Shown here piece by piece: positions 26,627 through 35,856 of a stretch of 64,000 nucleotides of DNA. The notes below the pieces were generated by a model, which had not been told where the DNA came from, did no database searches, and was given only the letters and a program-made list of their open reading frames with translations. The stretch's first letter is position 1, and each line of letters opens with the position of its first letter. Source of the stretch: Steroidobacter gossypii (GTDB lineage Bacteria > Pseudomonadota > Gammaproteobacteria > Steroidobacterales > Steroidobacteraceae); the NCBI RefSeq assembly GCF_016801985.1, contig NZ_JAEVLS010000004.1:1-64000 (forward strand). The letters are read 5' to 3'. The translations under genes were made by a program, and so were the position numbers.

Positions 26627-29600
26627 CTAACGAATGAATGCATCCAGCTGTTGCTGACGCTTTTGCCTTGCAAGCTCCCTCACTTGCCGGTCGCGCTGCC
26701 GCTCCAGGTCGTGCAGCGCCGCGCTCAGTTTCGCGAGGGGCTCGCCCGGATGCTCCGTCAACCACCCCAAGGCGCGTACGAATTGTTCCGCCATGATGGC
26801 GGCCGTCTGCTCGTCCAGGAGCGAATCCCGATATTCGAACTCACCATACAACGTTCCGTCGATATCGTTCAATGTCACCAGCAGATCGAACTTGGCGTCC
26901 GATTGCCCCAGCCGCGTCTGTTTGAATTCGATGTCGCCGTGCTCGCCACCCGCGCCGGTGTTTCTGTACACAAACCGAGCCCGATAGAGATTCCCGGCAT
27001 AAAGAGGCTGCGGGCCGGGCAGGCTCTTGAGTACCACCTCATGCGGCACCTCCCTGTTCCTGATCGCGCCCAGGCAGCGCTCCCTGACGGTCGTGAGCAG
27101 CTGCTCGCCGGAGCACTCCGGCCCGGCGTCGATCCTGACGGCGAGGGTGTTGAGCATCAGCCCGACGACGTCTTCCAGCTCCTGGACGGCGCGCGTGCTG
27201 ATCGGCGTGCCGATAATGATGTCGCTCTGGTTGCATTGGACAGCCATCACCTGATGAAGCGCGGCCATACCATACATGAACGTCGTGACATCCGAACGTC
27301 GGCTGCCCGCCTTCAGCGCAGCGACGGCCGCGGGGTCCAACGAGTAGGCGTGTGTCTTACAGAACTGCCCGGTCGCGCCACCATGCCCGCGCCGAAACTC
27401 CATGCGCGGCACGTTGCCGAGACGCTGTCGCCAGTAGTCGATCTGCTCCTGCGCTCGTTGCGTCTCCAGGAAATGTTCCTGCCACAATACGAAATCCGCA
27501 AAGTGTAGCTTCCGTGGTCGCGATTCGACGACCGCACCGAGGCGATGATTGCGATAAATGCTGGCCAGGTCGCGCTGCAGGACCTCGACTGAAAGATAAT
27601 CGGCGATGACGTGATGCACGGTCAAAGTGGCCACGAGCTCATCGTCCCGCAAGCCGAAGATTCGGAAGCGAATCAGTGCTCCGCCCAGTATCTGGAATGG
27701 CTGCTCTGCCTCGACATTTAGCAAATGCTGCAGATTCTTCCTCACTTCATCGCGACTGCTCCCCGGCACCGAAGCGACCGGCACGTCCAGCCGATCCTGC
27801 GGCACGAAGCGCTGCCAGAAGCGGCCGTCCTCGACGCTGATCCGGGCGTTGAGCACTTCATGCCGCTCCAGCAACGAGCGGAACACGGCGCCGAGGATGT
27901 GAGCGTCAGGAGCGTCGCGAAACTCCATCGTCAACATGATGTTGTAAGTCGACCTGGCTCCGGCCATTTGCTCGTGAGCGCACAATTGCTGCTGTCCACG
28001 GCTGACGGGAAAGCGCAGATCCGTGCCCGTCTGCCGGGACAGATAGGCCTGCCGTACAGAGAATATATTCAGCTCGTCTTCGTGCTGTGCCACGCCGGTA
28101 CGTGAGGCGAGCCTCGCGAACTCCTCGACGGTCGGGTTCTCGAACATCTGCAGCAGATTGACATCCAGGCCGTGCTCAGCTCGCAAGCGCGCGACCACTT
28201 TCATGGCGAGCAGGGAATTGCCGCCCAGCGAAAAGAAATTGTCGGTGCGCCCTATCCTCGGAACCTCGAGGTGCTCCATCCACACCTTCGCAATCGCCGT
28301 TTCAACCGGCGTCTGCGGAGCTTCGTAAGTATCCTCGTTGACCTGTATACCGTCCGGCTGCGGCAAACCCCTGCGATCGACCTTACCGGTGGCGGTCAGC
28401 GGCAGCGCCTCCAGAAAAACGTATGCGCTCGGCACCATGTACGCAGGCAGTCTCTGGCGCAGGAAGGTTTTCAATGCGCGCTCCGTCAACAGCGCGCCTG
28501 CTGGCATGTTCTCGGGTTGCCAGCTTTCCAACTGCTGCGGCTCGATCGCGCCACCGAGGAAGCTGTGCACGACATCTACGTCGCCAGAAATCGTCGCTCC
28601 GTGCGTCTCAATGTGACCGATCGGGCAGACGCCGACGCCGAATCGCCAGCACCGTGACATCAACCTCTGGCCGATCTGGCCCACCTCGATCCTTCGTGCG
28701 TCTGCAGCCTGCTGACTCTCCTGTTCTCGACAGGTAATGAGCAACGAAAGGGCCGATGCCAGGAATGTGCGCGCATTCTGCGCGTTATACATCGCTGCTA
28801 CGGTTGATTCGTCGGCGCTCGTGAGCAACCGCACGCGATCGGTCGAGCGGTGATATTCATACCACGCGCCGCCGGCAATGGACTCGTCGATGCCGCTTCT
28901 GAGATACAACAGATATCTGTATTCATCGCGCACGGGCAACAAGCGCAATAGCGACGAAAGTTGCGACCCCGAAAGCGGAGCGGCTGAGAACGTTCGGAAG
29001 CTCTGCCGCTGCAACACCGTCCATTGTTCCCCCCGTGGGGCCGGTGGCCTTACATCGATTCGCGCCGAACCGAGCAGGATCGAAGCCTCCGGCATCTCAT
29101 CGGAAAACGGCCCCTCGATCCATCCGTGCCACGTGGTATCCAGCGCCAGGCCAAGGTGGTTCGCCTCCTCCACCAAGGCAGCGTGCATGTAACCGGCTTC
29201 CAGGAGCGTCATCTGCCTCGCCAGCTCATGCTCATACATCGGCGCAATCGCTGCGAAATCGGCCAGCCAGAAGGCACGCAGCTCCGCGTCGTCGCCACCC
29301 CGGTCTGGCAGGACGGGCATCGAGGCCAGGCGGACCAGAGCGTTTTCACTGCTCGAATAATAATAAAAGCCCGGCAGGAGGTCGCCGACAGCCGCATTCA
29401 CGCGTAGATACAGCTGCACCGGATACAAACTCGACGCGGACGGATATCGATACTTCGGCACCGGGCTGTCATCAAACATCTCCTGTTTGAGCACCGATAG
29501 CAGTCTGGACAGCTGCTGCTTGGAAACCTTCCCCGAACCCGGATCTGCCGCCGACGCAGTTTGCTCCAGGTCGACACGCGCGTAGCCTGCATCGAGCTTG

Positions 29601-32476
29601 CGAACACCCCTGCGCTCCAGAACAAAACGGGCGCGCTCCGCTGGCGCGCTGATCGTTGCTCCGGAAACGGTACTCTGCTCGCAAGGCGCCGCCTCCTGCC
29701 CGGCAGGGACGACATAGGCAATGAGTCGATCCCGGCTTTCGCTGGGAATGACGATGGACGCCAGCACGCCCTCGTGCTCGCCAAGCTTGGCCTCGATCTC
29801 GCCCAGCTCGATGCGATGCCCGTTGATCTTGACCTGCTTGTCCTCGCGGCCGAGGAACTCGATGTTGCCATCCTCGATATAGCGGCCCCGATCGCCCGTT
29901 CGATACAGAACTTCGCCATCGATGGTAACGAAGCTGTTGCGCGTCTTCTCCGCGTCTTTCCAGTAGCCCTTCGCGACGCCGATTCCACCGATGTACAGAT
30001 CGCCGCTCACCCAATCCGGGCACGGCCGGCGATGCTCATCGAGCACGTGGAAGCTTTGGTTTGCGAGCGGCTTGCCATACGGCACCGATCGCAAGCTATC
30101 GGTCCGCTCGCGGATTGGATAGTAGATGGACCAGATGGAAGCCTCCGTGGCGCCGCCGAGGCTGATGACCTGACATTCCGGCTTGACCAGGTCGAAGATC
30201 CGGCCCGGCAGCGACACCGGAATCCAGTCGCCGCTCATCATCACCAGCTTCAACCCGTGCAGATGACGAGACTTGTGAAGCTCGCAATCGTCCACCAGCA
30301 ACTGCATCAGCGCGGGCACGGTGTTCCATACCGTGACTCCATGGCGCTGGATCAGCGACCACCACTTGTCGTGACTCTTCATCTCGCTGTGATGCGGATA
30401 GACGATGCAACCACCGACCGCCAACAGCCCGAAGATGTCGTACACCGACAGATCGAAGCCCAGTGACGACAGCGCCAGCACGCGATCTTGCTCGCCCACA
30501 CCGAAGCGACGGTTGATGTCCAGCACCGTGTTGACGGCGCCGCGATGGTCGATGACCACGCCTTTTGGCGTTCCCGTGGAGCCCGACGTGAAGATCACAT
30601 AGGCGATGTCCTCGATGGATTGGCGACACACCGGTGATCCGGACGGCAGGTCGCGAAGCGTCTCCACACTGACGTCGAATACTTTCTGGACCGATTCCGG
30701 CGCGCACGAAGCGCCGAGATCGGGTGTCTTCACCAGCAGGCGGCACTCGCCCTGCTCGAGCAACCCGGTGATCCGCAGCGGCGGCAGATCGGCATCCAGC
30801 GGCATGTATGCAGCGCCCGCCTTGAGGATCCCAAGAACCGCGACCACCTGCTGCCAACCTTTGCGCATGAGCACGCCGATCAACGTGTTCGGCGCGGCGC
30901 CGGCATCGATGAGCTGCAACGCGAGAGCGTTGGACCAGCGGTCCAACTGTGCGTAGCTGATCTCCATCTCGTCGGTACGGATCGCAGGATTCGCAGGCGT
31001 CTTCACCGCCTGCTGCTGGAACAACGTATGCAGTAGGTCAGCGCTTATCGGCTGCCGGTCGGCGTTCACCTGTTCTCGGATCTTCCGTTGGCGCAGCGGC
31101 AGCTCGTCGAGCATGCCGGCCGACGCGGTTTGTTCCGTACACAACCTGCGGAGCATGCTCTCGTAGCTCTCGAGCATGTCATCCATCAACCGCGGTGGAA
31201 ACAATTCATCGACGGAGTCCCACCAGATCAGCGCGCTTCCATCCAACATCTCGCAGGCCTGATGGTCGATGGCGACCTGGCTGGTCCGCGTGTGGTTGTA
31301 TCCCAATTTCGCTGTGCTCAGATCCTTGTCGTTGCGCCAGGTGTAATTCTTCCGATACGGCTCCGCGAATCTGAGATAGCTCGTGAACACAACGTCCATG
31401 CGCACAGCCGATCCACCGCTGCGCGCTCTCAACAGCTCGCGGATGAACTCGACGCCACTGAACAGGCCGTGTCGGACGTCGTCTCTCAGCTGCGTTTTGA
31501 TGGCCCGTGCCCGCTCCGCCAAAGAAGCCTCGCGAGAGGCATCGATCTCCAGCAGAATGTTCGAGGTGAATTCACCCACGAGCTGCTCGACCTCCTCGTG
31601 CACTGCCAGCCGGTTCATCATCGTGACGTTCACCGCGAATCGCTTGGTCCTGCTCCACCGGCTGAGGATCTCGGCAAACACCGTCAGCAACAGCACGGTT
31701 GGAGGTACTCCGAGCTTGCGCGAACGCCGCTTCACGAGCGTCCACTCATCCGGCGTCAGTGTGAAAGCATGCCGGGTAAATCTTTGCGTGCCCGCCGCAG
31801 GCTCCTGCAGCCGCGGCAGATCCGGCCCGTTGGGAAAATCGGCCAGGCGATCCATCCAGTATTGCCGATCGGCCAGGTAGGCAGCGCTCGCCGACATCTC
31901 TTGAAATGCGAGCGCATAGTCTCGGAAGGAGAGTTGCTTTGGCGTAAGGGTCGCATCGGGATCCGCATAGAGGCGGCCGAACTCGAGGATCATGATCACG
32001 AGGCTGCCGAGGTCGCTGCCCAGCATGTCGAGCGTAAAGTGCATGCGGAACTTTCGCTCAGCCGATCTCGAGACACGCAGGTCGAACAGCGGTCCGCTTT
32101 GCGGCAGACTGGTGTGAAGCATCTCGTCGCGAATGCGCTGGAGCGCCTGCTCTGCCTCGGTGGCATCGCGCCCGGTGAGGTCGTAGTAGCGGATTTTGTA
32201 ATCAAGTTGCTCGCGCAGGTATTGCTCCCCATCGGGGGTGAATGCGACGCGCAGCATCTCGTGCCGCTCGATCAAGCGATTCCATGCCTTTTCAACGCGC
32301 GCGACGTCGAGATGATCGAACTCGACTTCGTAGTACGGCCCGGTCGCGATACCCGCGAGATAGCCGCTCGAGTTTCTGGCGAACAGATAGGACTGCTGAA
32401 TGGGCAGCAACGGGAATGGCTGATGCCGAGCGTCGAGGTCGATCCTCGCTTCCGGCAGGGTGTTATCGATTCGCAT
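26627..32476 (-). CDS. NRPS-5: Cy-A(Cys)[Ox]-T-C, thiazole-forming and terminal module
   Basis: A 1949-residue synthetase. Residues ~10-460 are a heterocyclization domain with the DxxxxDxxS signature (DMLGSDLGS, near 32000-32035) instead of HHxxxDG. Residues ~475-1400 are an adenylation domain whose pocket reads D-L-Y-N-M-S-L-I-W-K, nine of ten matching the cysteine code. An FMN-type oxidase (Ox) domain is inserted in it at ~960-1280 (KYRYPSASSLYPVQLYL, LEAGYMHAALVEEANHLGLA), before A10 (TGKVDRR). The T domain is at ~1417 (LGGNSL). A condensation domain with HHVIADYLS fills ~1485-1945. Expected chemistry is condensation and cyclisation of Cys onto the upstream beta-Ala, then oxidation to a thiazole. 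No thioesterase follows, so the last C domain may release the chain onto an amine, as proposed for the terminal C domain in bleomycin assembly. This last step is inference. Confidence 0.93.
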   Translation of the reverse strand: MRIDNTLPEARIDLDARHQPFPLLPIQQSYLFARNSSGYLAGIATGPYYEVEFDHLDVARVEKAWNRLIERHEMLRVAFTPDGEQYLREQLDYKIRYYDLTGRDATEAEQALQRIRDEMLHTSLPQSGPLFDLRVSRSAERKFRMHFTLDMLGSDLGSLVIMILEFGRLYADPDATLTPKQLSFRDYALAFQEMSASAAYLADRQYWMDRLADFPNGPDLPRLQEPAAGTQRFTRHAFTLTPDEWTLVKRRSRKLGVPPTVLLLTVFAEILSRWSRTKRFAVNVTMMNRLAVHEEVEQLVGEFTSNILLEIDASREASLAERARAIKTQLRDDVRHGLFSGVEFIRELLRARSGGSAVRMDVVFTSYLRFAEPYRKNYTWRNDKDLSTAKLGYNHTRTSQVAIDHQACEMLDGSALIWWDSVDELFPPRLMDDMLESYESMLRRLCTEQTASAGMLDELPLRQRKIREQVNADRQPISADLLHTLFQQQAVKTPANPAIRTDEMEISYAQLDRWSNALALQLIDAGAAPNTLIGVLMRKGWQQVVAVLGILKAGAAYMPLDADLPPLRITGLLEQGECRLLVKTPDLGASCAPESVQKVFDVSVETLRDLPSGSPVCRQSIEDIAYVIFTSGSTGTPKGVVIDHRGAVNTVLDINRRFGVGEQDRVLALSSLGFDLSVYDIFGLLAVGGCIVYPHHSEMKSHDKWWSLIQRHGVTVWNTVPALMQLLVDDCELHKSRHLHGLKLVMMSGDWIPVSLPGRIFDLVKPECQVISLGGATEASIWSIYYPIRERTDSLRSVPYGKPLANQSFHVLDEHRRPCPDWVSGDLYIGGIGVAKGYWKDAEKTRNSFVTIDGEVLYRTGDRGRYIEDGNIEFLGREDKQVKINGHRIELGEIEAKLGEHEGVLASIVIPSESRDRLIAYVVPAGQEAAPCEQSTVSGATISAPAERARFVLERRGVRKLDAGYARVDLEQTASAADPGSGKVSKQQLSRLLSVLKQEMFDDSPVPKYRYPSASSLYPVQLYLRVNAAVGDLLPGFYYYSSSENALVRLASMPVLPDRGGDDAELRAFWLADFAAIAPMYEHELARQMTLLEAGYMHAALVEEANHLGLALDTTWHGWIEGPFSDEMPEASILLGSARIDVRPPAPRGEQWTVLQRQSFRTFSAAPLSGSQLSSLLRLLPVRDEYRYLLYLRSGIDESIAGGAWYEYHRSTDRVRLLTSADESTVAAMYNAQNARTFLASALSLLITCREQESQQAADARRIEVGQIGQRLMSRCWRFGVGVCPIGHIETHGATISGDVDVVHSFLGGAIEPQQLESWQPENMPAGALLTERALKTFLRQRLPAYMVPSAYVFLEALPLTATGKVDRRGLPQPDGIQVNEDTYEAPQTPVETAIAKVWMEHLEVPRIGRTDNFFSLGGNSLLAMKVVARLRAEHGLDVNLLQMFENPTVEEFARLASRTGVAQHEDELNIFSVRQAYLSRQTGTDLRFPVSRGQQQLCAHEQMAGARSTYNIMLTMEFRDAPDAHILGAVFRSLLERHEVLNARISVEDGRFWQRFVPQDRLDVPVASVPGSSRDEVRKNLQHLLNVEAEQPFQILGGALIRFRIFGLRDDELVATLTVHHVIADYLSVEVLQRDLASIYRNHRLGAVVESRPRKLHFADFVLWQEHFLETQRAQEQIDYWRQRLGNVPRMEFRRGHGGATGQFCKTHAYSLDPAAVAALKAGSRRSDVTTFMYGMAALHQVMAVQCNQSDIIIGTPISTRAVQELEDVVGLMLNTLAVRIDAGPECSGEQLLTTVRERCLGAIRNREVPHEVVLKSLPGPQPLYAGNLYRARFVYRNTGAGGEHGDIEFKQTRLGQSDAKFDLLVTLNDIDGTLYGEFEYRDSLLDEQTAAIMAEQFVRALGWLTEHPGEPLAKLSAALHDLERQRDRQVRELARQKRQQQLDAFIR

Positions 32477-32496
32477 CGTCAGGCTCCGCTGCCAGG

Positions 32497-35400
32497 TCAG
32501 ATCTCGATGGTTTCCAGGTCGGCATCGTCGCGGGCGCTCAGCAGCCGGGTCGCTGCCTGAATCTCGTCCACCCGGGCGGCCAGCCGTTCCAATGTCAGCA
32601 GGTCGAAGACATCGCGCGCCTTCAGCTCCACCGCAAATCGTTTGCGCGCCTCCGCGACGACCTTGGTCGCCGCCAGCGAATGTCCGCCCAGATCGAAGAA
32701 GTTGGCGTTGCGACCGACTCTGGGCGTGCCCAGAGCGCTGCTCCAGATCTGCGCCATGGCGATCTCCGTCTGCGTCGACGGCTCGAAGAACGCTTCGGCG
32801 CCGATGTCGCCATGGGTCGGCGCCGGAAGCGATTTTCGATCCACCTTGCCATTCGGCAGTAATGGCAGCATCGGTAGCAGATCGATCGTCGCCGGCACCA
32901 TGTACTCGGGCAGCGCGTTCCGCAGCTGAGTCACCAGCGACAGGCGGCTGACCGACGCGTCTTCGTCGATGCAGGCATAGGCGTGGATGGCCACGCCGTT
33001 CGCTTCCGAGACACTGCTGGTGCAGGCGGCCTGTACCACTGACGGCAGGGACAGCAGTGTCCTCTCGATCTCACGCAGGTCCACGCGGATGCCGCGCACT
33101 TTGACCTGCTGGTCCACTCGCCCGAGATACTCGATGTTGCCGTCGTCCAGATACCGAGCATGGTCGCCCGTGCGATAGAGCCTCGCACCGCTCGGCCCAA
33201 ACGGATCCGGGATGAACTGTTCTGCCGTGAGCGAGGCCTTGCCGTGATAACCCCACGCCAGCCCGGCACCGCCCGCGTACAACTGCCCCTTGACGCCGAT
33301 CGGACAAGGTCGCAGCTCATGGTCCAATACATACATTCGCGTGTTGGCGATGGGCTTGCCGATGGGCACGATCTCACTCGAGCCTGCGTTGCCAGTCAGG
33401 CGGCAATAGGTCACGTCCGCCGCCACTTCGGTCGATCCATACAAATTCAACAGCTCCGCCTTGGGCGCTGCCCTGGCGAACAGCTCCACGAGGCTGCCAT
33501 GCAACTCCTCGCCACTGACCGTGACATGTCGTAGCGACGGTAATTTCTCGCCGAGATTCGGGTAGTACAGCAGGATCGATTGCAGCAGCGAGGGCACGAG
33601 CACGACTCGTGTAACTGCGCGAGCCGCAAGATGCTCGACGAACTCGTACAGATCGAAATGCTCGTCCTGAGGAAAGATGCTGACGGGAACGCCTCGCAGT
33701 AGCGCGCCCCAGACCTCGGCGATGGAATCCACGAACGAAGGCGTGGTCTTGTGACAAACCACTTCGTCCGTACCGTATGGCAGCTCATCCCACATCCATT
33801 GCAGCCGGTTGAGCAACCCACGATGCGTTCCGATGACGCCTTTCGGCACACCGGTAGATCCCGAGGTATATAGAATGTACGCCGCCGAGCCTTCCTCGAC
33901 TTCCACTGCTGTGACGGGCGGGCGAAACGGTCTGGAGCGGGCATTGGCAAAGACCGTAGGGATCGGCCCGGCGCGGAGCGACTCCGAGGCCTGCGACGTG
34001 GTCAGCATCAGCTGCGGCCGGGCGTCTTCCAGAATGAATGCACGACGCGATGCTGGCAGTGCTGGATCGAGCGGCACGTAACAGCAGCCGCATTTGAAGA
34101 CAGCCAGTATGCTGCTGATCATCTCCGGCGAGCGCGGCATGCAGATCGCGATCGTCGCGCCGGGCTGGATGTCGTGTTCCCGAATCTGTGCCGCCAGCTC
34201 GTTGGCCTGCTCTTCCAGCGTCCCGAACGTAAGCGAACCGCCAGCGTGGTGAATCGCGATTTTTCCGGGATGCTCCAGTGCGCGCAGCCGGAACAACTCG
34301 GCGACCGACGACCGCGGATACGCTCGTTCGGTCCGATTCCATCGATCGAGAAAATCCCGCTGGGTGTCCGACATCATCGGAATGCGTCGAAGCGCAAGGT
34401 CCGGCGCTTCCGACACTTCCCGCGCCAGCGCCTTGAAGTCGCCGATGAAGCGCTCGATGGTCGTTCGACGCAGCAACGCCGTGTTGTAGGTCAGCCAGCC
34501 TTCCAGGCCGTTGGGCGTCTCCACCAGGGTGAGATACAGATCGTATTTGGTGGTCGACGTGCCGGCGCCCGTCTTTGTGATCGTGAGCTCCGGCAACACG
34601 AAATCGTGCGAGCTTGAGTTCTGAAACACCAGCATGACCTGGAACAGCGGGGTGTGGCTGACGCTGCGCGCGGGATTGACGACCTGGACCACCTGCTCCC
34701 ACGGCGCTTCCTGGTTGGCATACGCTTCGATGCAAGTCTTCCTGACCTGACGAAGGATGGCTTCGAAGCTCATGCGCTCATCGACGCTGCAGCGGAGCGC
34801 GAGGGTATTGAGGAAGTAGCCGATGACCTTCTGCACTTCACGACGCGTGCGATTGTCCACCGGCGTGCCAATCACAATGTCGGACTGCCCGCTATAGCGC
34901 GACAACAGAATCGACAAAGTTGCGAGCACAGTCATGAACGGGCTCGCCGATAGTCGGCGGCCGACATCCAGCCATTTCTCCGAAAGCTCCTTACCGAGCA
35001 GCAGGCGCTCACTGCTGCCTGCATCGCCGTGATTGCGAGACCGCGGAAAGTCCGACGGCAGCGCGATCAGCTCCGGCGCGCCCTGCAACGCTCGTTTCCA
35101 GAACGCCAGTTGCTCATCGAGAGCGACTGAGCGCTGCTGCCATGCCGAGAAATCCCGATACTGAATGGGCAGCTCCGGCAGCGACGGTCCGTCGACGGCT
35201 CGTGACGGGGCTATCCCTCGGTGACGATAGTAGTCATAGAGTGTATAGAGCTCTTTCAACAGCAGGCCCTTGGAACAGCCATCGTAGATGATGTGATGCA
35301 TGTTCATGAGCAACCGTGCGCTGGTGTCCGTAAGCCGCAGCAGGCTGACGCGAATCAGCGGGCCCTCGACCAGATCGAGCAACGACTGCGAATGGGCGCG

Positions 35401-35832
35401 AACCCTCTCCAGGACCTGGTCTTCGACGATCTCGCAAGACCTCCAGTCCTCCACGACGACATCGAAGCCAAACGTCTCGGCGTCATGAACGACCTGGTAC
35501 ACCGTTCCGTCCTGCTCCCGAAAGGTAGTCCGCAACGACTCGTGTCTGGCGACGATGTCCCGGAAGGCCTGTCGAAGCGCATCGACGTTGAGCGGTCCCT
35601 GCAGCTCGTACGAGCTGGCCATGTTGTACTTCGGGCTCGGCCCATCCAGCTGGATCGCCAGCCACAGCGCGCGCTGTGCATAGGAAGCCGGCGCATCGAC
35701 GCTTCTGTCGAACACCGGGATCGCATCGGGTTGAGCCTCAGGCACGATGCCTGCAAGCCGGTCCGCCACGAACGCCTGCTGGTCCGGTGACAACCTGCTG
35801 ATCTTCTCCAACACAACTTCACTGGTTTTCAT
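32497..35832 (-). CDS. NRPS-4: C-A(beta-Ala)-T
   Basis: A 1111-residue single-module synthetase. The C domain (~20-430) has an intact HHIIYDGCS. The A domain (~470-975) departs from the usual FDxS pattern: SFVDSIAEVWG places Val at 235 and Asp at 236. The full pocket reads V-D-A-V-T-S-L-A-D-K. The Val-Asp pair is the hallmark of beta-alanine domains, and the whole string matches the BlmIV-type code VDWVISLADK at eight positions. The T domain carries LGGHSL near residue 1050. It lies between the PKS (24 bp gap) and the cysteine module (20 bp gap). It should therefore place beta-Ala directly before the thiazole, giving a 2-(2-aminoethyl)thiazole as in bleomycin. The code was aligned by hand. 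Confidence 0.93.
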   Translation of the reverse strand: MKTSEVVLEKISRLSPDQQAFVADRLAGIVPEAQPDAIPVFDRSVDAPASYAQRALWLAIQLDGPSPKYNMASSYELQGPLNVDALRQAFRDIVARHESLRTTFREQDGTVYQVVHDAETFGFDVVVEDWRSCEIVEDQVLERVRAHSQSLLDLVEGPLIRVSLLRLTDTSARLLMNMHHIIYDGCSKGLLLKELYTLYDYYRHRGIAPSRAVDGPSLPELPIQYRDFSAWQQRSVALDEQLAFWKRALQGAPELIALPSDFPRSRNHGDAGSSERLLLGKELSEKWLDVGRRLSASPFMTVLATLSILLSRYSGQSDIVIGTPVDNRTRREVQKVIGYFLNTLALRCSVDERMSFEAILRQVRKTCIEAYANQEAPWEQVVQVVNPARSVSHTPLFQVMLVFQNSSSHDFVLPELTITKTGAGTSTTKYDLYLTLVETPNGLEGWLTYNTALLRRTTIERFIGDFKALAREVSEAPDLALRRIPMMSDTQRDFLDRWNRTERAYPRSSVAELFRLRALEHPGKIAIHHAGGSLTFGTLEEQANELAAQIREHDIQPGATIAICMPRSPEMISSILAVFKCGCCYVPLDPALPASRRAFILEDARPQLMLTTSQASESLRAGPIPTVFANARSRPFRPPVTAVEVEEGSAAYILYTSGSTGVPKGVIGTHRGLLNRLQWMWDELPYGTDEVVCHKTTPSFVDSIAEVWGALLRGVPVSIFPQDEHFDLYEFVEHLAARAVTRVVLVPSLLQSILLYYPNLGEKLPSLRHVTVSGEELHGSLVELFARAAPKAELLNLYGSTEVAADVTYCRLTGNAGSSEIVPIGKPIANTRMYVLDHELRPCPIGVKGQLYAGGAGLAWGYHGKASLTAEQFIPDPFGPSGARLYRTGDHARYLDDGNIEYLGRVDQQVKVRGIRVDLREIERTLLSLPSVVQAACTSSVSEANGVAIHAYACIDEDASVSRLSLVTQLRNALPEYMVPATIDLLPMLPLLPNGKVDRKSLPAPTHGDIGAEAFFEPSTQTEIAMAQIWSSALGTPRVGRNANFFDLGGHSLAATKVVAEARKRFAVELKARDVFDLLTLERLAARVDEIQAATRLLSARDDADLETIEI

Positions 35833-35856
35833 TCCATTCCCTCGGAAACCTCGACG

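Noticed and set aside
26640-28040. C-terminal domain of NRPS-5 as an epimerase or thioesterase
   Set aside because: It has HHVIADYLS and a C-domain layout without the E-domain HGRE/TVGWFT motifs or a GxSxG.
31088-32560. Plus-strand open frame of ~490 codons opposite NRPS-5
   Set aside because: Mirrors the Cy and A coding strand; composition is shadow-like and no motif is recognisable.
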